In this document: in pieces, positions 21,105-33,100 of the stretch
Layout of the letters: each line of letters begins with the position of its first letter
Numbering within the stretch: position 1 is the first letter of the stretch
From: Pyxicephalus adspersus
Lineage: Eukaryota; Chordata; Amphibia; Anura; Pyxicephalidae
Assembly (NCBI RefSeq): GCF_032062135.1
Contig: NC_092860.1
Span: 127,015,668 to 127,079,667, forward strand
Length of the DNA: 64,000 nt
Direction: 5' to 3'
Position numbers and translations under genes: made by a program
The notes under the pieces: generated by a model
What the model was told of the DNA's origin: nothing
Database searches by the model: none
Seen by the model: the letters and a program-made list of their open reading frames with translations, nothing else

Positions 21105-24100
21105 GTATGTACGAGGGGAGTTGGCCTGCAGCACCATGTCGGCGTTTATTTGTCGTCTGTTAACCCTTGGATGCAATGCTCAATATTAGCGGGTGATGTG
21201 CAAAGGGGAAAAAATTAAATGTTTCTTCAGGTTCTCGGTACTCTGGATCTTCCCTCTGATCCTACAGGTCGTGTGCACATTCCTGCTATGTGGTAGGAAA
21301 GTTCTGAGATAAGGAATGGCTCCCCATTGCAGCCTGTGATTGGCCACCTATGGGGGGACTCTGACCTTCCAGGTGTCTATTATTATTATTCAATTGCATT
21401 CCCTGCATAGGTAACATGTCCACATTTAAGTGCGTGGAAGTGGCTAGCCACTGAAGAGTGCCCAAGAACTGTAATACAAACTGCTGCATTAGCAACAGCA
21501 GCAGGCAACAGCTTTTAAATGAATTCGCAAAATGTTTCAACCAATGCCAGACAGATAACAGGGAGCGTGCGGTAAACCAGCAAATTTTGCTTGCTTCTGC
21601 TTGAGTTGCAAACTTTATCACTGGAACTTGTAGTCCTACAGAGCTTGTCAAGTCACAGTTGTCCCCAGTAGTAGTCTAAATGTATTTTTATTACCAGAAT
21701 CGGGGTACAAATAAGCTGCTGGAAAATACACATCTATTGGGTAGCTGTCAGAATAAAAAATTGTAACAAGCAACTGCAGTCTACTTTGAAATCAGTATAG
21801 TACAGTGTAAATAACATGATGTTATTAGAAACTATAATTGATTTTATTAGGCCCCAGCATGGTTTTATGTTGCTGAGAGCAGAGCATGCTGGGTAATGAT
21901 CTACTGACTTCTCACCTCTGTCGGCAGGCTATTGGGTCATGTGACACCAAATATAAACAGTGGCTGTTGTGGTTTCACTTTGTTTTTGTTTGTTTTTTTT
22001 TCTTCAAAAAACTTTATTGGAAATGTCAGATTGTCTGGTGTAAGCAGATGAGTAATCTGTTTGCAAGGCCTGTACATTCACATTCACTCCTTCTGCCTTG
22101 TATAAAACTACAATATCTGGTATACTTGTAGCCTCTTTTGTACTAACATTTGTTTCCATTTACATTTACTAAAACAGTCCTAGAGGGCACATTTGATATG
22201 TATGATTATTTAAAAATAGTTCTATACCATAATAAATTTATTGTCTTGATTACCTTTTCCTACACACTCCTCATCAGGAGATCAGTCAATATACTGGTGC
22301 AGAACAGATCCTCAAAATGTCACCGTGTAGATGTGGCAATGTACAATCTGTGATACTGGACTGTATTATCTCGAGGGAATTCCAGGTGCCATCATCAAGA
22401 TCAACCTAGGCATAAATAATAAAGATAAAATATTATGACATTTTAACCCCCTAATGTTCAGATACCATTTTACAGTTGCTGCTGGTTTTTTGTTTCCCCA
22501 ACAAAAACATTTGTAACATTTTCTATTTATGCAAAATAAGTTTTGTATATATGTCTTTTGTCTTTGATACATTGTGTTACAGTTAATATATAAATTTATT
22601 ATGTTTTTTTTTTATTATATGGACAAATATATTTTTTTTTTGCTTAAAAATACATTGCTTACATTTCTTTGTTGGCAAGTTGTTTTTGTTTCTAAAATAT
22701 TTTTATACTGCTTATTAAATTATTATCATCATCCAGTATTTATATAGTGCTGACATATTACACAGCAGAGTTGGTCAATTTGGGGGGGACGGGGGGGGGG
22801 GGGGGGGAATTAACCTAACTGCATATTTTTGGAATGTGGGAGGAAACCGGAGTACCCGGAGGAAACCCACACAGACACCAGGAGAGCCTGCAAACTCCAT
22901 GCAGATAGTGTCCTGGCTGAGATTCAAACCTGGGACCTGGCGCTGCAAAAGTCAGAGTGCTAACATCTGGGCCACCATGGTATTTTTTTTTTTTTTTACC
23001 TTGTTAGGCTGTGCATACCAGGCTAATTTTTAGGTGTGGTTGGTCTGATAGATGTATATAATGATCAGATGCTCTATGTTGTACATTGTTCAACATTTAC
23101 AACGCTTATGCACACACGATTAATTATTGTAATTGGAAATGATCTTTCATGATTGTTTCCAGCAACATCAGACTGAAAGATGAAAGAAGGAGCGCTGTAC
23201 ATAAAGCATTTTTTGGTTCTATGGAAAGAGGAGGGGGAAGACGCGCGATTAGCACCCTGTAGCACTCTCTCTTTCACTTGCTGTTGCTCGTTTATCATTC
23301 ATGGATCCATCAGGACGGATCCACGAACAACGACGGGCGACCTCTGTTCACGTGTCAGATACTTGCCCTAGACGAGCCCGACTGTTTGTATTAGCTGCAA
23401 ATTATCTGATGTGTGTACATATATAAATTCTCTAAACAAACTTCCTTTCCTGTAGGAAATCTTTGCACTGCAGCACATGAAGGGTGCTCTTAAAGCGTAT
23501 GAAAAGTGAATATCTTATGCTCTGTGATTGGCTACAAGTTTGCACATTTATGCGCAGTCTTATTGATTGTTCCCTGGTTGAGCCAATCAGAGTGGTTTCA
23601 GATTGAATTGGCTGCCTCATTAATAACTGCATTTTGTTTTTGTTCAAGGATATTCGTAAATTTTTTGGTGTTACCCCAGCTGTAAAGAAAACATTCAATG
23701 AAAAAACTGATAAAAAAGAGAGATCAAAAGCTTCAGAAGAAGTCGCAGAACACAAAAAGTCAAAAGCTAAGGCAAGTATTCTTTGTTTTTCTTTATATAG
23801 TAGTACACAGTGTGTACACTTTCTCCCATAAAGTATTATAATTTTTGCTCCAGCGGAGTGTAAGCTCATCATAACATTAAATGGATAAAGTATGGCACAT
23901 GCTTGGCCTGTCTTTGACGATTTTGACTAAAGGCTGTGCTGCCTTGTCAGTGATAACGTAGGATGGGGGCTGTGGAATTGCCAGCAGAATATACACTATA
24001 TTTAAGATTGCTTCTGCCCAGTTTAAAGCAAAAATAAAAAACAATTTTAATATAATCTTGTTGAAGTCACTCCAGCATGCACAGCGATGCCTAATATGTG

Positions 24101-27100
24101 TGGCACGGTCATCCCTTTTTGCATTCTGGAACATGTGGCTGGGGTGTTGGGTTGCACATTCTGAAGTAAGTAGAAATTATCTGGGTAGCTTTAAACTCCC
24201 TCCTGCAAATAAAGGTAAATCATATTTAGTATTGAAAAATGAGGTTATGTCCAAAGGGGAATCAATAAATTGTTAGTTTGTGTTGCCAAGCCAATTATAA
24301 TAGAGTGTGGGGAAAGCTCTAAAACTTTGTGATAGAGCCAAAAACGACTATCAATATGTGTTATAAGGGGAAGAGCGAGAAGGAATAACCATGGGATTCC
24401 CAATATTTTATTCTCTTTGATACGTTGCTGGAAAGTGGTAGGGACGAGATGTCTGCAGCCAGCTATCACAAAGTGTATATGTACCCAAAGATTTAGGTCT
24501 CTAAAACAAAAAACCTCTGATAGAACACTCTAAAAATCTCAAGTATATACTCATACTTTTGGAAACCATATACCAAAATGCTGTAACTGGAATTCAACAA
24601 AACATCCCATGGGATAATGTATCATACTCTCACCCCAACTGGGATTGAGTACATAAACAACAAAACAAGGCTTTACCTTACGGAATTTTTTTTACAGTTG
24701 AAAAGTCCACCTAGTGATGATGATGTAAAGAAAAAGCAGCAAATTAAGAAAAAGAAGAGGGCAGTTTTTGACTCAGGTCACATCCTTATTACATTTGTTT
24801 GTCTTAATTTTATATTTATTTTATTAATATCTGAACAGATCGTTAGTGTTCACAGACCTGTAAAGTTAAAAAATATGACAAAAGTTTAGATACGGTTTAA
24901 ATTTCCTGGGCGATAGCTCACTTTTAATATTACTTCATTGGTGTTCCATCAGATCCTATTAATTATTTACCAATGAAATACATTGAGATTCTTACCACTC
25001 TGATCTAAGAAGTTGTTAGACTGATAAACAGAAATTGGAAATATATGTTTACCAGCTCATTTCAGAGGGGTAAATGGTGTACGGACATTATTACTGAGGA
25101 AAAAATGTTTCTACTATATACTCCCTACCCTAGGAGGTCATTAGTTTATCTTCCATACCAGAAAATAAAAACTGTGAAGGGTTTCTTTTCCCCAAAGATG
25201 TAGACCTTCCAAAAAGCCAAGAAAATATTGGTAACTAACAGAAAACTTGAACATATCCTATAGATTATCGGATGAAGAAATTGTCTTCATACAGCAGATG
25301 TTTAACCTGAACCTGTAATTTTCCCATGACAAAGCAAAAGTTGAACTTTAATTCCATCCTCCCATATTTCAAGCAACATATGCACATCTTTCTTTGTTCT
25401 CTATGTATTCTTTCTAGCTGATAGTGGTAGTAAAGAAAATCTCTATACTAAGCTATGCGTTGCTGGAGTATAGAAGCTCACACAGGGCTATTGAACTCTC
25501 CATGTTACAACACTACTTTGGCCCAGCACTGTCATAAGATAAATGGTCACATGCTTATCAATTCCCAATGTTTTCTTTAGCTCCTGGTTGTGAACTTGGT
25601 TGCAAAGAATGTTAAGTATATTTTGGGGGTTAAGGGGAAATTAAAGCCCTTAATGGGCAAACCACTACCAGCTTTAAATTGTGCCATCTACATGCTATCA
25701 ATCTTTAATGAACTTAGGAAAACATCTGAATAACAAGTATGCAGGTAAAGACTGCCCTTTTTCTTATTGTTATAATCTACATTCTTATAGATCAATGACA
25801 CAGAAATCATTGAAACTAGGGGGTAGAGAGGGAAAGGCCTTTAGCAGTGATAGCCCCCATTTTTTCATGCTTCAGGTGCCAAAGTACCTTTATTCCCTTA
25901 GTAAGGCGTTGGGCTAAGAAGATCATTGTGGATTTTAAATATGAGACAACCCTGTATTTAAAGCCGAACTAAAATTTTAAAAATCACACTTGCCTTTAAT
26001 CCCACAGATGGCGCTGAACCTTTCCTCGATCAGATTCCATTCTGTCCTGGAATTCTTTTTTCCCGGCGGTGCCATCTTCAGTCTTCTTCCTCCTTCTCCC
26101 TACTTCACCTGATCTCGCACTGCCAAGGTGCGAGATCAGGTGACGCAGCCCACATTAAAAGAGAGGGGAAAAAAGAGTGCTGATCCCACTGTGCATGCGT
26201 GAGATGGCTTCTCTTTCTCCTTAGTGAAGGAAAATGCTTCTTCTGCACATGCTCGAGATTGGGCATGCACAGAAAGAGCAGCCAACAGCCTCCCGAAATG
26301 GGGGACGTAGGTATTGGAGGCTTTGTGACTTTTTTTGATCCAAGAACATTTCAAGTAAAGGTAATGGAGTGCATTTATGTATTCGTGTCCATTTGGCACT
26401 TGAATCCTGTCTATAGTATATACAGCAACCCCAAGTATCATAAACAAGCTAGCAGTGAGTTCCTCGATGAGCATTATCTCATTCCCTTTAGGAAACCAAA
26501 GCCCAACAGTCGTAGGTGACTTTTAGTTTTGGTGGTGTTGGTGAGATTCCAAAATGGCAGCTACAACCTGAATCATGCATGCACTCATGCACTCATTTTG
26601 TGATCATATTTGTATATTACTTAATTTTATCATTTTTCATCATTTTTTCTAATGGTGTCTGGTATAAATAGATGCTTACCTTTGTGTGATCTGTTGAGAG
26701 TTCCTTTTAGATTTGTTTGCTTCTATTGTTCATGTTGAACTTTAAGTTTCTTTCTACGGTTTCCATTGTTTCTGATTTATGTGTATTTACTTTGAGTAGC
26801 TTTGTCTGGAGACTTGTTTGTCTAACACATTGCTGTTTCTTTACTGTGGATTTAACCAGTTCCCTATTGATATTATTTTGTTTGTGGTCTATAGTTCATG
26901 TTTGCACAAGTCCACCCATGATTCTGTGATCTGTATCTGTCATCTAACACACTACTAAGGTTCTCTTGCTGAATTTGTGTGTATGGTCCCATCATTCACC
27001 ACCTTTATGTATTTGTATTATAATATGTATGTATATGTGTTCATCTGGTCCTTAGTAGGTCTTAAAACTAGGTAAATAGAATGAACTACTACACATCACA

Positions 27101-30100
27101 TATTACACTGTGCTATTGTTTAACATAAAATAAGTGAAAAATGCAGTAACAATTTGTGAAAAGATAACTACATCCTTACTACTTTTGTAGGTATAAATGG
27201 GTAAGTAGCAGCTGGATGCTGGTAAGTGCATTTGGTTAACCCCCCTCCAATATTTAATAAATTTAATATTAAACTTTAAATAATAAAACACAAAAATCTG
27301 TTTAAAAAATATAAAAACATGTAATATAACTGTACCGTAGCATATATATATATTATATATATATATGAAGATTTCTTTGTATTGGACTCAATATCGTAAT
27401 ATTGTATTGAATCCAATACAAAATTATTTGTAAAAATAATTATTCGCATCGACGCATGTACTGACGTCACCGGGAAGAAGACCGACATGTCCCCAAGACC
27501 TGCGGGGACCAGTGGGATGGCAGGGGGATCACAACGGATCAAGGTAAGTGGGGTTTCTTTTTAGTTTAAAGCTACCCCGAGTGTGACTCAGGATTTCCGC
27601 TATTTGCAGGTAAAATCCTTTTGTCTTAAAAGAAAAACACAATAACAGAGCTTTCAATGATACAAACAACTTTTTATTGAAAGGTGAATGTTTACATTTG
27701 GCATGCTTTTGAACAATAATTGTGATTTTTGCCTTTTGTATGGATGCATAATTTGTCTAACTTTGACCCATACGGATATAATTTAAAGCAGAAAACAGCT
27801 GCTCACAAGCATAAAATGATCCAAACAAAATATGAAAAGCAAACCCAAATGCTTTCATTGACTCAAATTATTTGGTAGAGAATTCCACACTTTAAGAATT
27901 TCATTTTCAGAACTATCTGTGCTGTCATTTGTCATCCCTTCTATCTTCTCTAGTGTTTCACACAGGGTTGTCTCCATCTTACAGAACTGTAAAAAATCTG
28001 TTAGTAAAATTCACCTTTGCAGCTTCTAGAAAATTCGTTGTAGATTCCCTGATGGCTTTGTAGGATTTTCTGCAAAAATCCCTTTCAAAAACCTTAAGTT
28101 TTCTGTCAAATGTTTTGATTTAACAAAACATCCTTTCTGCTGTTTTCCCTACACCTTGTAGTTGTTTGTTCAGTACATTGATATGGTAGTGTAAAATCTG
28201 TAAAAACCTGAGGCCAGGCAGTATCAGTGAGCTGTGGATATTGCTGCCCTTTTCATTCATAAACAGCCTAATTTCATTCAAGCAGGCTACAAATCTCTCC
28301 CTTTTTAATGTACAGCACTAAATAAATGTTGGCACTATAAAAATCCTGTTTATAATAATAAAATAATAATAATAAATTAATAAATAATAATAATAATAAT
28401 GCCACCAACAGACACACACAGGCCATAGAGAGCTGAACCCTGCACACCAACCTATCCCAGCACACTGAGCATTACACGGTTCATGTGATGTCAGGTAAAC
28501 ACATCCTGCCGCTATGCAATGACATTATAACCTTTCATGTACTGGACGCACAGAACAGATGTCAATAAGTGTGGATGTCATTAATGCAATGTACAGCAAT
28601 GGCTCTCTGTAACCAAACTAATCCATGACCCAACACGAGCAATGAGCACCAACCTGATAAAACTGAAATACTGATAAGAACATAGGAAGAGCCTGCTGGA
28701 TCTGGCCAATGGCCCATCTAGTCCAGCTCCTGTATCTCACAGTGGCCAACATCTATAACAAGAAGGTAACACATACTCATCAGGGCTAGTAACCCGTGAT
28801 GGACTTTTCCTCCAGAAATTTGTCCAATCCCCTCTTGAAGGCATTTAGGCTAGAACTATCACCTTCATTTATTTCTGTAACTAAGACTGAAAATCTTAGT
28901 AGTGTGCAGATAGCAAAAATAATATGAAATATTTCACAATACAGTAATGCAGGGAGTTTTCCTAAACCCATACCGATTGCATAGCAATGCAGCACGTTGC
29001 ACATAATTTTTTTTAAAGCACTGTGGATAGCAACACACAGTTATAGGGTTCCCATTACATTCAACAGACACTTACCTTCTACCACAAGCTTTGTGTTCAC
29101 TTGGTCTTGACTGGGTGGAGCAGACTGGCATTCTTGTGCCTGGGCTGTGTAGCTCTATTCTGGGTCTTCAGATTTCATACTGTATTTCACCATAACTAGG
29201 ACAGAGCAAAATATGATCCCCCTTGTCATGTCTGCCTCCCTCTCCCCCTCTGTACTTTTCACACTTTCAATTCTGGATAAAGACAGATTGCTTCAATACA
29301 CTTCAGCTGCCTTTCTTCCTCAGTCTGGTATTCTGAGGGTTAACTGATGTTTCCAGGGAAAAGAAATTCCACAGCCAGCAGGGGTGACAGAGGGACAATA
29401 GCACAGCCAATTGGAGGCCAGCTAGGTGGGGAGCGTCTGCCCACACAGAGACCTCTGAGTGCCCCCTCTGGCACACGTGCCATAGGTTCCCCACCACTGG
29501 CTTAGAGAATCTGCAGAAAAAAACCCCAAAAGCTACATCTCAGACCATGGCTCTACAATTAGAAAAAGACTGAACAATTACAGCTTTTTTTTGGATGGGT
29601 TGCTATAAGAAGCTATAAGAAATATTCTCCAAAAAAAAGACCTCTGGAGAAATGTGATTTAACCCCCCTAGTGGTAATCCCAAGTGTGACTTGGGGTGTA
29701 TTTTACTTGCAAAAATCGGTAATCCTGAGTCACACTCGGAATCTCCTTAAACTAAAAAAAAAAAAAAAAAAAACCCACTTACCTTGTTCTGTGCCCCAGC
29801 ATCCTGCTTCTCCCCCCAGGTCCTGGGGGACACATCCTGCTCCTCCGATCTCCAGCCGCAAAGTTGATTGATTTGATTTAAGGGGTTTCCCGGTGATGTT
29901 GGTATATGTGTTGGTGCGGCCAGGACTTAGCGGCGGTAAATTTAAATAATTTTGTATTAGATTCAATAATTAGAACGCTAGGGGGGTTAAACAGGAGAGA
30001 GCAAAATGGAGATATTTCGGCCTTATACAACCCATCAAGCTTGTTGGGGGGTAATGATTTGAGCTTGTTTTGCATCCACAGGACATGGGCACCTTGCAGT

Positions 30101-33100
30101 CATTGAAGCTATCTGCAGTTGACTCCACTGTATACTTTACAGTGGAGTACATGAGGCTTTCTGTGCAACAAATAAAACTTGCCTGAAATGGGGTCATGCA
30201 ACAGGACAATGATCCCAACCCAAGCACAACAGGATGGCTGAAAAAAAAAAAACACGATGACTTAAAATTATTGCTTGTAAAGGTGGTTCTTCAAGCTGTT
30301 TAATCATGGAGTGTACTTTTTCACACATGGCTTTTCTATTTTGTCTTAATTTTTTGACGCCATCCAATCTGCTGTGTGTTGTTTGTAATCTGGCATTAGA
30401 ATCTAGCATTCAAATAATAGGATTTAAAGCGGACCTAAACTCAGCTTTTTTACTCTACGTAAAAGGGTTGACAAACCTTATATATAAAGTAAAAAAGTAA
30501 TTGACACTGCCGCGACGATCAAGACTGAATGGGAGCGCAGAGCATCCTGGGATACCTTTGTCACACATTCTGGGAGGCTCCTGGGTGCTCCTTCTGCCCA
30601 TGCCTGATCTCGAAGGGGAATTTTTTCTACTAAGGGGAAAGACATGCCGATCTCACCCATGTGCAGTGAGATCGGCTTTCTTTTTTTTTTTTTCCCTCCC
30701 CTCTTTACAGTGAGCTACATCACCTAATCTAGCACCTGCACAGTGCAAGATCGGGTGATGTAGCAAGAAGAAAGGAAGAAAAAAGTGAAGATGGCGGTGC
30801 TCCATGTTGGGATGAAAAGGATTTCCAGGCTGGAGCAGGACTAAATTCAGGAAAGTACCAGCGCCATTGAGGGATCTGTGGGATTGAAGGCAAGTCGTCC
30901 CCCCCCCCCCTTTCTGCTTAAATTGCTGTAAAACATTTGATCTTTTCATCAGCTTGTGGTGTTCAAGAAGTGCTGAAATGGTTGTAGGGCTCAAATTTTG
31001 GTGGAACGTTTTGATCTACCAAAAGTTCATTTTTCATATTCTTGCCTATAATTATACCTAATGACTTCAAAACAATAATGTAAAAAGTAGGACATATTGA
31101 TTAGAGGTTTGGATTGCTATAGGTACAACAAAATTGTCTTGACATTTTTTCTTCCTTTTTGACAATGAGCAACGTCCTTGGCTTTGAAAGTCGCAGGCAT
31201 ACACGTTATTTGCCTACTCTGAAGAGGACACACCTTTTTAATCAGAAGGCCAAGGTCGTTTTATATCGATAAACCTTGACAAAATAAACCAACTTCCTTT
31301 GCTTGCACTGCTTTGTGTTTAGTTACAGTCCAGCCGTCTGTATTCTCAACGCACAGTAAACAAAGTTTATTGATAATTAGATATTGCCTAATGGCAGTGA
31401 ATCACTGGTCAAGGTTTCTGCTGGTGGATAGAAGGGGGGGGGGCCATTTGGCTCTTCCTCCAATTTAGGAGCTCAAGGTTACATTAACATAACCACAGGT
31501 CAAGGTTACCAACTAAAATAATATTGACTGGATTTTGTTTTTATGCAGTGTGTGCTAGGTTGTGTGTATGGTCTTTGTCGAAGGTTCTACCAGGTACAAG
31601 CCAGCGCATAGGTATGTGAGAGAGTGGTTAAACATGAGACATGGTTAATTACCCTAAGAACAATAAATGTTATAAAAACTACATTAAAGACCAATATTTT
31701 AACCTGGCTTTAGCTTCACTTGTGTTTAAGAAAGGTGAGAATCCCTTTAAAGCAATCTTCTGAGAGACCTTTTGTTGTCTGGCTTTTCTTTCTCTCCTGC
31801 CCCCTGCTTTTTTCCACTTCCTCTGGTTTTTTTTTTAACATAATGAACTAAACTGAATACAGAAGAAAATTGCTTTTGTTTTTTCCATTTTTGTTCCATA
31901 TGCTTTAGGGCAAGGATGTGTTATAATTGTTCCTCCTAAATACCCAAACAAAAAATATTAGCCAATATGAAGAGCAATAACAAAACCTTTCACACTAAAA
32001 GTAAAAGCAACCGGCTACTAATGCAATCCAAAGATTAGCAAATGAAACTGGTAAAAGTATGGTGCCACATCCAATATCTCCAAGAATACAAAACACGCCA
32101 GCAAATGTTATGGATTTTTGAGGCACTTTGAATTAATGGATATATACAAACATATTTATAAAACCCTAACCTATTTAAATATTAAAACATACATGTACAG
32201 GAAAGAGAGAAATTAGTCCAGTATGTCCTAGTTGCACTACAATATTAATACCATAAACTTACATTAGTTATCTCATTGTTCAAATACATTTATCCAATTT
32301 ACATCTTAGAGTGTGTTAATCCAGGGGACATCCGATTGCCACACAATTTTAATTTTTTTCTGTTGGGGCAAATAGTACCAGGGTTTTTTTTGCCTTTTTA
32401 TTTGGTATATGTTTATTTTAAGTTGTTGAACTTGATGGACTTATGTCTTTTTTTTATTGTCCTACTTAACTGTGTTACTATATAACCATCCGCTACCAAG
32501 ATGATAGATCCACTGGTTGCCAACTATCCCCCTGTATATAGAGGACTCTGGAGCAGATGGCAGCAAAGTCCAGGGACCTTCCAAGGAGTATGATGTATTA
32601 CTTCAATCAATCAGCCTCCAGAGTGCCTCACTAGAATTTTAAAACTTTATGGGTCTAGCTTATTTCATTCTAAAATTGATATAGATGGCAGATACTTTAT
32701 TATTTCATCAGCCCAAATTATGTTCATGGCATATTACATCCCTTGCATATATGTATATTTATATGTTGGCCATATTAGATAGATATTGAATTATTTCTCA
32801 GTTTTTAGTTTAATTAGATATTGGGATCTACCCATCCACATTTAGATACCGCTACTGGTGAAGTCTTGAGATTTCCATAACAGTGTCAGAAAGCAGGGTC
32901 TGGTGAGTGACCTTTTCTTTGTTGCAGTTGAGTACATCGAGTGCCCAAAATGTAGCTGGACAATGATGGAACAGGAAGTTTTTTTCCTATGCACCTGTTA
33001 TTGCAGTACATGTGCATACACCACACCTGATTGCATCCTGGTGTCCTTGCCTCTATAGAATTTACAGTGTTACTGTTCAAAAGGTTACAAGATGCCAATA

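Larger units (their letters stand above)
21105..23648 (+). other. RFC1 intron 1
   Basis: 2,544 bp between GTATGT and TTCAAG. It contains a complete-looking SINE (22,730-22,982, reverse) and a diverged Harbinger-like MITE (about 23,100-23,425). The rest of the intron shows nothing I recognise. Confidence 0.75.

Noticed and set aside
25417..25475. Possible RFC1 exon reading [12 protein letters not shown] after a good acceptor
   Set aside because: A stop follows and no in-phase donor precedes it.
26492..26515. 24-bp possible micro-exon (phase 1-1) in RFC1 intron 3
   Set aside because: Splice signals and phase fit, but the peptide has no likeness to the human exon expected here and chance is high in 11.8 kb.
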